Below, in pieces: positions 8,993 to 17,740 of a DNA stretch of 64,000 nucleotides; the stretch's first letter is position 1; each line of letters begins with the position of its first letter. Both the position numbers and the translations under genes were made by a program. The DNA is from Vogesella sp. XCS3 (GTDB lineage: Bacteria; Pseudomonadota; Gammaproteobacteria; Burkholderiales; Chromobacteriaceae), in assembly GCF_020616155.1 (NCBI RefSeq), contig NZ_CP085530.1, positions 1,301,501 to 1,365,500 on the forward strand. Reading direction: 5' to 3'. The notes beneath the pieces were generated by a model that did not search any database, was not told the DNA's origin, and saw only the letters and a program-made list of their open reading frames with translations.

Positions 8993-10633
8993 ATGAAACT
9001 ACGCTATCCGGCACTCTGCCTGTCCGTACTTGCCGCCATGTCGGCGACTTCTGGTACTGCACTGGCCAAGCCAGCCAAAGACCAGGTTTACAAGATCACC
9101 ATCCTGCACACCAACGACCACCACGGCCGCTTCTGGCGCAATAGCGATGGCGAATACGGCATGGCCGCACGCAAGAACGTCATCGAGCAGATCCGCGCCG
9201 ACGTGCGCAAAAACGGCGGTTACAGCCTGCTGCTGGACGGTGGTGACGTGAATACCGGCGTACCCGAGTCCGATATGCAGGACGCCGAGCCGGACTTCAA
9301 AGGCATGAACCTGCTGGGCTACGATGCCATGGCCGTGGGCAACCACGAGTTCGACAAATCGCCGGAAGTACTGGCCAAACAGCGCCAGTGGATCAACTTC
9401 CCCATGCTGTCGGCCAACATCTACAAAGACGGCAAGCGCATGTTCGAGCCGTACCGCATCTTCAAGCTGGGCGACGTGCGCGTGGCGGTGATGGGCCTGA
9501 CCACCGACGACACCAAAAAACTGACCAACCCGGAAAACACCAAGGGTATCGAGTTCCGCACCCCGGCCACCGAAGCGGCCAAGCTGGTACCGCAGCTGCG
9601 CAAACAGGCTGACGTGGTGATTGCCACCACCCATATGGGCCACTACGAAAACGGCGACCATGGCGTAAACGCGCCAGGCGACGTGGAAATGGCACGCAAG
9701 GTAAAAGGCCTGAACCTGATCGTGGGCGGCCATAGCCAGAACCCGGTGTGCATGAAAGCCGAAAACGTGCGTGACAACGCCTACGTACCAGGCACCGACT
9801 GCGCACCGGACCGCCAGAACGGCGCCTGGATCGTACAGGCGCACGAATGGGGCAAATACGTTGGCCGCGCCGATTTCGAGCTGAAGAACGGCGAGTTCAA
9901 ACTGGTGAAATACCAGCTGATTCCGGTAAACCTGAAAAAAACCGTAAAAGACAGCGCCGGTAAAGAACAGAAGGTGTACTACACCCAGCAGATCGCCGAA
10001 CACAGCGAAGTGCTGGAATTCCTGCGCCCGTTCCAGAACAAGGGCCAGGAAGCCTTGTCGGTAGAAATCGGCGCCACCGAAGCCAAGCTCAACGGCGACC
10101 GCAACCAGGTACGCAGCCAACCCACCAGCATGGGCATCCTGATTGCCAGCGCCATGAAAGAAAAAGCGCAGGCCGACTTTGCCATCATGAACTCGGGTGG
10201 CGTGCGTGATTCCATCGCCGCCGGCAAGATCACCTACAAGGACGTGCTGAAGGTACAACCGTTTGGCAACACACTGGTCTACGTGGACCTGTCCGGCAAG
10301 GAAGCGCTGGACCTGCTGCGCACTGCGGCCAAGATGAGCCCGGGCTCCGGCGCTTTCCCGCAGTTTGCCGGCGTGAAGCTGGTGATCGAAGGCGGTGACC
10401 TGAAACAGGCACAGATCGGTGGCAAGGATATCGACCCGGCCAAAACCTACCGCGTCGCGCTGAACAACTTCACCGCCGCAGGTGGTGACGGCTATCCGAA
10501 ACTGTCCGCCCACAAGGGCTACGTCAACACCGGCTATGCCGACGCCGACGTGCTGAAAGCCTTCATCAACGCACGCAATGGCGTGATCAAGGCCGGTACG
10601 TTTGACCCGGCCGGCGAGATCGTGCGCAAGTAA
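8993..10633 (+). CDS. ushA: Periplasmic 5'-nucleotidase / UDP-sugar hydrolase
   Basis: 546 residues, close to E. coli UshA (550). A Sec signal peptide ends near ALAKPA (residue 26). The N-terminal calcineurin-type metallophosphatase domain carries the metal-binding signatures HTNDHHGR, DGGDVNTG, AVGNHEFD, ATTHMGHY and VGGHSQ. The C-terminal 5'-nucleotidase domain (about 360-540) has the substrate-binding pattern NSGGVRDSI and FTAAGGDGYP. The enzyme hydrolyses extracellular nucleotides and UDP-sugars so that nucleosides, sugars and phosphate can be recovered. It is monocistronic and ends at the palindrome at 10649. Confidence 0.92.
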   Translation: MKLRYPALCLSVLAAMSATSGTALAKPAKDQVYKITILHTNDHHGRFWRNSDGEYGMAARKNVIEQIRADVRKNGGYSLLLDGGDVNTGVPESDMQDAEPDFKGMNLLGYDAMAVGNHEFDKSPEVLAKQRQWINFPMLSANIYKDGKRMFEPYRIFKLGDVRVAVMGLTTDDTKKLTNPENTKGIEFRTPATEAAKLVPQLRKQADVVIATTHMGHYENGDHGVNAPGDVEMARKVKGLNLIVGGHSQNPVCMKAENVRDNAYVPGTDCAPDRQNGAWIVQAHEWGKYVGRADFELKNGEFKLVKYQLIPVNLKKTVKDSAGKEQKVYYTQQIAEHSEVLEFLRPFQNKGQEALSVEIGATEAKLNGDRNQVRSQPTSMGILIASAMKEKAQADFAIMNSGGVRDSIAAGKITYKDVLKVQPFGNTLVYVDLSGKEALDLLRTAAKMSPGSGAFPQFAGVKLVIEGGDLKQAQIGGKDIDPAKTYRVALNNFTAAGGDGYPKLSAHKGYVNTGYADADVLKAFINARNGVIKAGTFDPAGEIVRK

Positions 10634-10648
10634 GCGCCATCACGCCAG

Positions 10649-10672
10649 GGTTGGCCGCATGCGGCCAACCTT
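10649..10672. repeat. Perfect palindrome of two abutting uptake-like words
   Basis: GGTTGGCCGCA (10649-10659) is followed with no spacer by its exact reverse complement TGCGGCCAACC (10660-10670), then TT. It lies 16 bases after the ushA stop. As RNA it could form a strong stem, but there is no long T run, so termination by this element alone is doubtful. A second hairpin lies just downstream. Confidence 0.9.
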
Positions 10673-10687
10673 GCAGCTTGCCACACC

Positions 10688-10730
10688 CCAAGCCCCCGCC
10701 TGCCTGCCAGGCCGGGGGCTTGGTCTTGTT
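10688..10730. terminator. Hairpin between convergent ushA and the hydrolase gene
   Basis: CCAAGCCCCCG (10688-10698) pairs perfectly with CGGGGGCTTGG (10713-10723). Its 14-base loop can itself fold. Only a short T-rich tail (TCTTGTT) follows, so it is a moderate terminator candidate. Confidence 0.6.
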
Positions 10731-10785
10731 AGTGGCCAGGCCGCTGCCATGCAGCGGCCTTGTTGCTTGACGATGCAGAGGCTGT

Positions 10786-11673
10786 CTACGCCAGCTGCTG
10801 GCGCAAGAATGTCACGCTACGCCCCCATGCCAGCTCGGCAGCGGCCTTGTCGTAGCGGGCGGCGTTGGTATCGTTGTTGAACGCGTGATTCACACCTGGG
10901 TACAGCTGCAGGGTGTAGCGGTTACCGGCGGCCTTCAGCGCCGCCTCGAACGCCGGAATGCCGGCATTGATGCGCTCGTCCAGCGCGGCGTAGTGCAGCA
11001 GCAGCGGTGCCTTGATGCGCGGCACGTCGGCGGCCGCCGGCTGCGCGCCGTAGTACACCACCCCGGCACCCAGCGCCGGCGCGTGTACCGCCAGCTGGCC
11101 CACCTGGCCGCCACCCCAGCAGAAGCCCACCGCGCCCACTTTGCCGTTGCCCTGCCCTTGCAGGTAGGCCAGCGCCGCCAGCGATACATCGCGCGACACG
11201 GCGGCATCCAGCTTGGCAAACATATCGCGCGCCTTGTCTTCGTCCGCCGGCGTACCGCCCAGGCTAGACAGATAATCCGGCGCCAGCACCACAAAGCCTT
11301 CCAGCGCCAGCCGGCGCGCCACGTCGCGGATATGCGGGTTCAAGCCACGGTTTTCATGGATGACGATCACCGCCGGCAGCTGGCGCACATCGGCACCAGC
11401 GGGCTGTACACGGTAACCGCTGAGGCTGGCCTCGCCCAGGCGGCCAAACACGGTATCGGCCGCCTGCAAACGGCTATCGCCCGCCGCCACCATCTGGGCC
11501 TGGGCATAGTTGTTTTCCAGCAGCGGCAGAATGGCGTAGGCCGCAGCCGTGCCACCGGCCAGCCGCGTCAGGCGCTGGAAAAAATCACGCCGCGACAGCG
11601 GGGCGTGGGTGTATTCGTCGTACAGCTGGATGATGTCCTGATTTACAGCGGGCAAAGTCGGCTTCTGGCTCAT
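10786..11673 (-). CDS. Dienelactone-hydrolase-family protein with Tat-type leader
   Basis: 295 residues from the ATG at 11673, preferred because GGAG lies 6 bases upstream; another ATG is at 11685. The leader has SRRDFFQRL before a hydrophobic alanine-rich stretch (residues about 28-60), a twin-arginine export signal. The alpha/beta hydrolase core has the DLH features: IHENRGL, nucleophile Cys in GFCWGGG, Asp in LDERINAG and His in GVNHAFNND. The family hydrolyses dienelactones and other esters or lactones. This subgroup (YghX-like, Tat-exported) has no settled substrate. No aromatic-degradation gene is adjacent. Confidence 0.85.
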   Translation of the reverse strand: MSQKPTLPAVNQDIIQLYDEYTHAPLSRRDFFQRLTRLAGGTAAAYAILPLLENNYAQAQMVAAGDSRLQAADTVFGRLGEASLSGYRVQPAGADVRQLPAVIVIHENRGLNPHIRDVARRLALEGFVVLAPDYLSSLGGTPADEDKARDMFAKLDAAVSRDVSLAALAYLQGQGNGKVGAVGFCWGGGQVGQLAVHAPALGAGVVYYGAQPAAADVPRIKAPLLLHYAALDERINAGIPAFEAALKAAGNRYTLQLYPGVNHAFNNDTNAARYDKAAAELAWGRSVTFLRQQLA

Positions 11674-11791
11674 GCTGGGCTCCATGGCGGGTAGGTACGG
11701 GCAAGCGACAAGCCAGCATAGACCATGCCTGCCCGGAAAAAATCCCGGCTTGCCGCAGCAGGCTACTGCCAGGGCCAGCCACGGGGCGACA

Positions 11792-13405
11792 CTAGGCCAG
11801 GCGGTACTTGCCCAGGATGTGCAGCAGGCCTTGTCCGTGCTGGTCCAGCAGGCGGCTGCCGCCAGCCAGCTCGCCGGCCGTCTGGTGGCTGGCCTCGGCC
11901 AGATTGGCGACGCGCTCGATCTCCACGCTGATCAGTGCCAGGGCTTGCGACTGCTCGGACATGGACTGTGTAATCTCCCCCACCTGCAGCTTGACTTGCG
12001 CTGCACTGCCTACAATCTGGCGCACGGCCAAGTTGGCCGCACCAGCACGCGCTACGCCCTGCTCGACCTGCTGCACGGCTGCCTGCATAGCCCGGGTACT
12101 ACGGTCGGTTTCCTGGCGAATACGGTTGATGGTGTCGGTGATTTGTGCGGTGGTTTGCGCGGTGCGCTCGGCCAGCTTGCGAACTTCGTCGGCCACCACG
12201 GCAAAGCCGCGGCCGGTTTCTCCGGCACGGGCCGCCTCGATGGCGGCGTTCAGCGCCAGCAAATTGGTTTGGTCGGCAATATCCTTGATCATGCCGACCG
12301 CGTTATTGATTTCCTCGGTACTGCCTTGCAAGCGATGCAGGTCGTTGGCGGTTTGCTGTACTTGCGCAGCCATATCGTTGATGCAGGTAATGGTTTCTTC
12401 GATAACCACACTCCCGCGCAGCGCCTCATCCCCTGCCTGCTGCGCTACGCCATCAACACCTTGGGCATGCTCGGCTACCAGACGGATACTGGAAGCCACC
12501 TCCTCTACCGTGGCCGCCATGCTTGCACTGGCCTGGCTTGTCACACTGGCTTTCTCGTACAGGCTTTGCGAGGAGGCGCGCAGCTGGCCGGCGGTACCGC
12601 CTATGCTCACCCCTACTTGTTGCATGTCACGCAAGTTATCAACCAGCACGTCCAGCAAGCCGTTGAATGAGGTCAGCACCTCCCCGACCTCATCCTGCTG
12701 CGCCTGGCTGCTACGCTGGCTCAAATCCAGATTGTCACCGGTGTGCTTTACCGCCTGCTTCATGCGCAACAACGGCTGGGTAATGCTACGGCCCAGCACG
12801 AGTGCGCAACTTAGCAAGACAAGCAAACACGCTAGGGCAATGAATGCACTCCATCTGACGGCCTGCTCGATCGCAGCAAACAAGCTGCCATTGTGCTGGT
12901 TGATCAATGCCAGCTTGGCAGCCTTCAGGTTGTTGGTAAAACGGGTGAGCTGGTTACCCAGCGGACGCGCAGCTTGCACGATGCGCTGCACTTCGGCGGC
13001 ATTGCCCAGCTTTTGCTGGGCAAACGCTTGCAACACAGCCGCCTCGTAGCGGGCCATATCGTCTTTGGCTGCAATAACTTGCAGCTGTTCGCTACGCTGG
13101 TGGCTCATATCCTGAAAGCGGTCCAGGCCTGCCTGTGCTGCGGCCACTTCCTGGCGAAATCCCTGCTCCAGCATGGCCCAGCGCGAACTGTCGGGCTCAC
13201 TTAAAAACATCAGCGCGGCACGGCGGGCATCGCCGTAATCTTCTGCCACATCGGTAATCACGTACATTTGCGGTGCATAGACCTCGGCAATCTGCCGGGC
13301 ATCCTGTCGTATATGCTGCAGCTGCCCTACAGTTACCGCCCCCACGGCCATCACACCCAAGAGTCCAACCAGACCGAACAGAACAAGTTTGTTGCGAATT
13401 TTCAT
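11792..13405 (-). CDS. Methyl-accepting chemotaxis protein
   Basis: 537 residues in the classic transmembrane receptor layout. TM1 is at about 8-28, the periplasmic sensor at about 30-185 is four-helix-bundle-like ([17 protein letters not shown]), and TM2 is at about 187-210. HAMP follows at about 210-265 and the signalling domain covers 270-537. The hairpin tip ([41 protein letters not shown]) that contacts CheA/CheW is intact. The ligand is unknown. It appears monocistronic, and its AT-rich upstream region carries palindromes and the paired AATACCAA repeat. Confidence 0.93.
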   Translation of the reverse strand: MKIRNKLVLFGLVGLLGVMAVGAVTVGQLQHIRQDARQIAEVYAPQMYVITDVAEDYGDARRAALMFLSEPDSSRWAMLEQGFRQEVAAAQAGLDRFQDMSHQRSEQLQVIAAKDDMARYEAAVLQAFAQQKLGNAAEVQRIVQAARPLGNQLTRFTNNLKAAKLALINQHNGSLFAAIEQAVRWSAFIALACLLVLLSCALVLGRSITQPLLRMKQAVKHTGDNLDLSQRSSQAQQDEVGEVLTSFNGLLDVLVDNLRDMQQVGVSIGGTAGQLRASSQSLYEKASVTSQASASMAATVEEVASSIRLVAEHAQGVDGVAQQAGDEALRGSVVIEETITCINDMAAQVQQTANDLHRLQGSTEEINNAVGMIKDIADQTNLLALNAAIEAARAGETGRGFAVVADEVRKLAERTAQTTAQITDTINRIRQETDRSTRAMQAAVQQVEQGVARAGAANLAVRQIVGSAAQVKLQVGEITQSMSEQSQALALISVEIERVANLAEASHQTAGELAGGSRLLDQHGQGLLHILGKYRLA

Positions 13406-13470
13406 TGCCAGAATCCCTAGTTACAGCTGCATCAGGGTGCAGAATGCAAGCAGCTTCGGGAAAGCATCAT

Positions 13471-13505
13471 AGCGGCAATTACCGCTCAAATGAGAATGGC
13501 TCTCA
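13471..13505 (-). promoter_or_regulatory. Candidate operator region upstream of the chemoreceptor
   Basis: Two dyads sit 66-100 bases before the receptor start. AGCGGCAATTACCGCT (13471-13486) is a near-perfect 16-base palindrome. TGAGAATGGCTCTCA (13491-13505) has the 7-1-7 layout of a Fur box, with about 10 of 14 half-site positions agreeing. On the minus strand TATGAT (a possible -10) overlaps the first dyad. Factor identity is uncertain. Confidence 0.35.
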
Positions 13506-13659
13506 AAATCGCAATAGTCCTGCAATAAAATTGACAAAATTTACTGCTAATTTTAATTATTCAAATAATATTAAAATTATAAAAATAAATATCGCCCGCT
13601 TTTGATATTTTATTTATGCATATGCTTTAGAATTAGCATATAGTCTCACAGTTATATGC

Positions 13660-13679
13660 AATACCAATGCAATACCAAA
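13660..13679 (-). repeat. Tandem AATACCAA direct repeat with 11-base period (copy 1)
   Basis: AATACCAAT, two bases, AATACCAAA. The same arrangement, differing only in the two spacer bases, is found at 49032-49051. Each lies about 220-270 bases upstream of a minus-strand chemoreceptor gene. The period equals one helical turn, which suits a protein-binding site. Confidence 0.5.
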
Positions 13680-13689
13680 ATTCCTCACT

Positions 13690-14121
13690 TCAGCGACATC
13701 CCTGCAACTGTACCCGAGTACCAACCGACACCCCCAAACCGGCAAAGCCGCCTTGCGGCAGCTCCAGCGCCGCGACACCGGCACGCGTGCTGGCATGCAC
13801 GTCCAGGGTGTCCGGCTGCATGTCAGCTATCTGGAAAATCACGCCTGCCTCGTCAATAAAGCCTATCGACAGCGGCTGCCAGGTATCACGCATCCAGAAG
13901 CGCAGGGGCTGGGGCTGCGCAAAGGCAAACCACATGCCGCTACGCACATCGTGCCGCCGCGACAGGCCGCGCATTTGCTGCGCACTGGTTTCTGCCAACG
14001 GCACCGCGCTCAGGCTGCGGCCATTGTCAAACACCACCTGGCACTGGCGCATGGCGGGCGCGTCTTCTTGTGCTGCGGCCAAAATGGGCCAGCAGCCCAA
14101 CAGGAAAAGCAGTGTCTTCAT
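13690..14121 (-). CDS. DUF192-family secreted protein
   Basis: 143 residues from ATG 14121 (GGAG 8 bases upstream); a GTG at 14142 that overlaps the upstream stop is the alternative. A signal peptide (MKTLLFLLGCWPILAAAQ) precedes one DUF192 domain with the family's marks LAETSAQQMRGLSRR, GMWFAF, RFWMRDTWQPLSIGFID and ALELPQG. DUF192 proteins are small periplasmic or extracytoplasmic proteins of unknown function. The gene directly follows the M28 peptidase gene, so the two are probably co-transcribed. Confidence 0.88.
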   Translation of the reverse strand: MKTLLFLLGCWPILAAAQEDAPAMRQCQVVFDNGRSLSAVPLAETSAQQMRGLSRRHDVRSGMWFAFAQPQPLRFWMRDTWQPLSIGFIDEAGVIFQIADMQPDTLDVHASTRAGVAALELPQGGFAGLGVSVGTRVQLQGCR

Positions 14122-14138
14122 GGGATGTTCTCCGGGGT

Positions 14139-15179
14139 TCACGGCGCAGGGCGCGCACCGCTGGTTTCCAGCAGCAAAGGCAACAGGATGCGCAAGCTAT
14201 CGCTGGCCCGCTGCTCCAGCCGGCCGGGCAACAGCTGCGGCAAACGCTGCAAGTTGTCGATGTCGGGGCGGTGCCAGCTACTGCCACCGGGGATATCGGG
14301 CAGGGCGGTCTGGGTATAGCCATCCCCCTTGCCCAGCGACCAGTTGGTGGCTTCTACCGCCAGCACGGGAATACCGGCCTTGTCGAAGCTTTCCTGATCG
14401 GAACAGCAGCCGGTTCCCGCTGGGTAATCGGGGTGCAGGCCGGGGTTGCTGCGGGCGTCTATGCCCAGCGCTGCGGCCAACGCCAGCGCACGGTCACGCG
14501 CGGCACCGGCAGCCGGGTTGGCCGCAAGGGTGCGCTTGCCGGCATTGAAATACAGCACATCACCAGTGAGCAGGCTATCCAGGTTCACCATCAGCATAAT
14601 CTGGCTGCGCTCGGTAGCGGACAACTGCTCCAGATACGCCTGCGAGCCTTTCAGGCCCAGCTCTTTGGCACCAAAGGCCACAAATTTCAACGTGTGCTGT
14701 ACCGGTGCATCGGCCAGCTCGCGCGCTAGCGCCAGCATCACGCCGACGCCGGAGGCGTTATCGTCCAGCCCTTGCAGCTGCTCGCCGCCAAACACGCCCT
14801 CGTGTACTTCGTGCAGGGTGGTTGCGGTATCAAAGTGGGCGCCTATCACGATAACCTTGCCGCTAACGCCCGGCTTGGTGGCCACCACATTGCGCGATTG
14901 CAGCAGGCGGCGCTGCCGCACATTATTGGCAAACACATAGCTGTATTCGGTATCAAACGCCTGGGTTTGCGTTTGATAGCCCATGCTGGACAGCTGGATA
15001 TGCAGGTACTCGGCGGCGGCAAACTCGCGCTCGGCCCCGGCCAGCCGGCCGGGGAACTGGCTGGCGATGTAGCGCATTTCACGCGCGGCGCGCTCTGCGG
15101 CCTGGCTGGTGTCCGCTGCCATACACGGCGACCAGCACGACAGCACGCCCAGTACGGCCAGAATCTTGTGCAGCGTCAT
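14139..15179 (-). CDS. M28-family metallopeptidase homologue with Lys in place of the catalytic Glu
   Basis: 346 residues with a signal peptide (MTLHKILAVLGVLSCWSPCMAAD). It resembles the Iap / zinc aminopeptidase group of M28. Zinc-ligand motifs are visible: His in IGAHFDT, Asp in GLDDNASG, Glu173 in AKELGLKGS, Asp in VNLDSL and a C-terminal His in SWHRPDID. In active M28 enzymes the residue before the ligand Glu is the general-base Glu (GAEELGL). Here it is Lys172 (codon AAA, plus-strand bases 14664-14666). The fold and zinc site look intact but catalysis may be lost or altered. It is probably periplasmic and lies upstream of the DUF192 gene. Confidence 0.85.
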   Translation of the reverse strand: MTLHKILAVLGVLSCWSPCMAADTSQAAERAAREMRYIASQFPGRLAGAEREFAAAEYLHIQLSSMGYQTQTQAFDTEYSYVFANNVRQRRLLQSRNVVATKPGVSGKVIVIGAHFDTATTLHEVHEGVFGGEQLQGLDDNASGVGVMLALARELADAPVQHTLKFVAFGAKELGLKGSQAYLEQLSATERSQIMLMVNLDSLLTGDVLYFNAGKRTLAANPAAGAARDRALALAAALGIDARSNPGLHPDYPAGTGCCSDQESFDKAGIPVLAVEATNWSLGKGDGYTQTALPDIPGGSSWHRPDIDNLQRLPQLLPGRLEQRASDSLRILLPLLLETSGARPAP

Positions 15180-15317
15180 ATTTATCCAGATTAAACATCA
15201 TGCCGCGATGATAGCCGGTGTTCACAGGCAGACCAACACGTTGCCTCACCGTCGCGGGCAAGGTACCAAAAAGCCGCCAGCCCGGGCCAGCGGCTACTTG
15301 CGGCGGGTAGCCGATAC

Positions 15318-15896
15318 CTAGCCCGCCTGCAGCAGGCGCTCGATGCGGCGATCCGGCACCAGCCACATCAAGGCCACGGCGGCATAAATACCCCAGGCCA
15401 GCGCCGGCAGCTGCATGGCCACCACAATGCCCAGCACGTACAACAGCAGCGACAGCTTGCCTTTGAGGTCGCGCCCCAGCGCCTGCGCCAGCAAAGCGTT
15501 TTCCGGCGAGCGTTGCAGCGCGCACTGCAATAGCCAGTAGGCCAAGGCCGACATCAGCAATACCAGGCCGTACAGCGCGGTGGGCAATGGGGCAAAGTGG
15601 TTCTCGCCCATCCAGCCACTGGTAAACGGCACCAGCGACAACCAGAACAGCAGGTGCAGATTGGCCCATAGCACTACGCCGCTGACGTGGCGCGACGCGT
15701 GCAGCAGGTGGTGGTGGTTATTCCAGTAAATACCGACATACACAAAGCTCAGGATATAGCTGACAAAAACCGGCCACAGCTTTTGCAACACTGCCCAGTC
15801 GGCCCCGTGCGGCACTTTCAGCTCCAGCACCATGATGGTGATGATGATAGCCAACACCCCGTCGCTAAACGCTTCCAGCCTGCCTTTTCCCATCAT
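15318..15896 (-). CDS. TMEM175-family potassium channel
   Basis: 192 residues from ATG 15896; a second ATG follows directly. The signature GRLEAFSDGVLAIIITIMVLEL carries the RxxxFSDG motif that lines the pore in TMEM175 channels. About six transmembrane segments follow, and HHHLLH lies in the TM3 region. Bacterial members are single-repeat proteins that assemble into tetramers and conduct potassium without a classical selectivity filter. It is divergent from the PHB depolymerase gene and lies upstream, on the same strand, of the M28 gene across a 138-base spacer. Confidence 0.88.
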   Translation of the reverse strand: MMGKGRLEAFSDGVLAIIITIMVLELKVPHGADWAVLQKLWPVFVSYILSFVYVGIYWNNHHHLLHASRHVSGVVLWANLHLLFWLSLVPFTSGWMGENHFAPLPTALYGLVLLMSALAYWLLQCALQRSPENALLAQALGRDLKGKLSLLLYVLGIVVAMQLPALAWGIYAAVALMWLVPDRRIERLLQAG

Positions 15897-16071
15897 GATG
15901 CTGCCCTTTTTACCGTAGGTGAGCACCCAGTATAAAAGTTTGCCAAAGCCGGTTTAACGAAAGCAAACGACAACCATCAATATAAAAATAATGCAATATT
16001 CATATTAAAATCGGTAAGCTGGCCAACAATACAAGCACCCTCACCCGCAGCACGACGACAGGAAGCCAGAC

Positions 16072-17136
16072 ATGCGTCAAACCACCACACACATCGTTCA
16101 GCTGGATCAGTACAAGGTTACCGCCGGGGAAAGCTCGCTCTCCGGGCTATCATCCGGCGCCTTCATGACGGTGCAGCTGCACCTGGCGCATTCGGCCAGC
16201 TTCGCCGGTGCCGGCGTGGTGGCTGGCGGCCCCTACCGTGGCGTAGAAACCTTTCGTGGCGCCGCCTGGCTGGCCGAGGACGCCTACGAGCTGAACGCGC
16301 TGCAACTATGCATGGCACCGCTAACGCCCGAGCTGGCACCGCCTGCGCAGCGCTCGGTGCAGCTGGCACGCGAGGCCGAGCGCGACGCGCTGATCGACCC
16401 GCTGGCCAACCTCTCGCGCCAGCGGGTGTATATCTTTACCGGCAGCGCCGACAGCGTGGTGAACAGCGCGGTGGTGGCGCAAACCCGCGACATGTACCGC
16501 CTGCTGGGCGTGCCAGACAGCCAGATTGCCTACCACGACCAGCTACCGGCCGGCCACTCGCTGATTACCGACAACCCGGAAGACTCGCCACTGGCCAGCA
16601 ACCAGCCGCCTTACCTCAACAATGGCGGCTTCATGCAGTCGCACCACATCCTGCAGCATATCTACCCCGGCCTGGCGGCGCCTGTGGCGCAGGCCAGCGG
16701 CCAACTGCTGCGTTTTGACCAGCGCGAATTCTTTGGCAACGATCCGCACGCCAGCATGGCGGACTTTGGCTACGTGTACGTACCGCAAGCGGTACTGGAC
16801 GGCGCGCCGGCGCGGGTACACATCGCCCTGCACGGCTGCAAGCAAGGCTACAGCTACGTCAGCTACACCCTGGGCCAGGCCGACACCGCCACCCAGCCGC
16901 CATACGGCAACCGCTACATCACCACCACCGGCTACAACACGCTGGCCGACAGCAACAACCTGATCGTGCTGTACCCGCAAGCCGCCGGCAGCGACAACAC
17001 CCTGGCGCAAAACCCGGATGGCTGCTGGGACTGGTGGGGCTACACCAGCCGCAGTGCCGACTACCCCGACTACTACTCGCGCCAGGCACTACAGATTCGC
17101 GCCATCCACGCCATGCTGCAGCGCCTGGGCGGCTGA
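16072..17136 (+). CDS. Short-chain-length polyhydroxybutyrate depolymerase, no signal peptide
   Basis: 354 residues. The lipase box GLSSGAFM (nucleophile Ser) lies near residue 27, and later blocks VYIFTGSADSVVN, ALHGCKQGY and GCWDWWGYT are typical of PHB depolymerases of the type-2 catalytic-domain class. Most relatives are secreted, but this protein starts MRQTTTHIVQLDQYKV with no export signal and has no substrate-binding domain. It is therefore probably intracellular and acts on storage granules. The next gene is phasin-like, which supports a granule role. A possible -10 could lie in the AT-rich spacer 15960-16015, but no clear -35 was seen. Confidence 0.85.
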   Translation: MRQTTTHIVQLDQYKVTAGESSLSGLSSGAFMTVQLHLAHSASFAGAGVVAGGPYRGVETFRGAAWLAEDAYELNALQLCMAPLTPELAPPAQRSVQLAREAERDALIDPLANLSRQRVYIFTGSADSVVNSAVVAQTRDMYRLLGVPDSQIAYHDQLPAGHSLITDNPEDSPLASNQPPYLNNGGFMQSHHILQHIYPGLAAPVAQASGQLLRFDQREFFGNDPHASMADFGYVYVPQAVLDGAPARVHIALHGCKQGYSYVSYTLGQADTATQPPYGNRYITTTGYNTLADSNNLIVLYPQAAGSDNTLAQNPDGCWDWWGYTSRSADYPDYYSRQALQIRAIHAMLQRLGG

Positions 17137-17175
17137 GCCGCCTACACCACCGCCCGATACCACAAAGGATCCGAC

Positions 17176-17616
17176 ATGACCCACGCCGACCCCGCCCTGC
17201 CACAAGCTGCGCAATTGCCAACACCGCACCAGCGCCCACGCCACGGCCAACTACTGGGCAATCTGGCCAGCCGCCAGCAGCACAATCTTGGCGCCAGCCT
17301 GGCCATGCTGCCGGCACTGGCGCATACCAACACCTGGCTAAGCCTGGCGCAGCTGCAGGCTGCCAGCCTGCAAAAGCTGATTGCCCAGCAAGATAGCTGG
17401 CTGGCACAGTGGCAAGGCTGGCTGCACACCGCCTGCCAGCTGGGCCAGGCCAATACCGTATCCAAGCTGCTGGAGCAGGAAATGAACCTGGCGCTGCGTG
17501 CGGTACAGATCATCGGCCAGCAGGCCGTAGACCTGGCCAGCCTGCAGGAAAACCTGGAGATCAACTACGGTTACTGGGCCAGCCTGCAAACTGCCGGCAG
17601 CAGCGCACCTGATTAA
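17176..17616 (+). CDS. Phasin-like granule-associated protein
   Basis: 146 residues, with AAGGA placed correctly before ATG 17176. The N-terminal 40 residues are Pro/His/Gln-rich. Residues 45-140 are a continuous amphipathic, Ala/Gln/Leu-rich helix (QQDSWLAQWQGWLHTACQLGQANTVSKLLEQE) of the kind found in phasins, which coat polyhydroxyalkanoate granules. It lies 39 bases downstream of the PHB depolymerase and is likely co-transcribed. The family call comes from composition, size and neighbour rather than a specific motif. Confidence 0.65.
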   Translation: MTHADPALPQAAQLPTPHQRPRHGQLLGNLASRQQHNLGASLAMLPALAHTNTWLSLAQLQAASLQKLIAQQDSWLAQWQGWLHTACQLGQANTVSKLLEQEMNLALRAVQIIGQQAVDLASLQENLEINYGYWASLQTAGSSAPD

Positions 17617-17740
17617 GTCAGCAAAGCCTGGCGCTTTAGCCGCACCTGCGGCCAAGGTGCCAGGCATGTCAGCATGCATTGCCACCGCTATGCCCAGCCG
17701 CTAAGCTGCCAGCTCTTGCCCCATCCAGGCTCGGCCAAGC

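Noticed and set aside
9850..9859. Near-copies of the iterated word ending in G or C (for example GTTGGCCGCG at 9850, also near 22204, 41371, 41553, 49966 and 59286)
   Set aside because: They differ at the last base and were left out of the count of 38; they may be decayed copies or chance.
17626..17665. Hairpin after the phasin-like gene (GCCTGGC with GCCAGGC)
   Set aside because: The arms are short and interrupted and no T tract follows, so it was not called a terminator.
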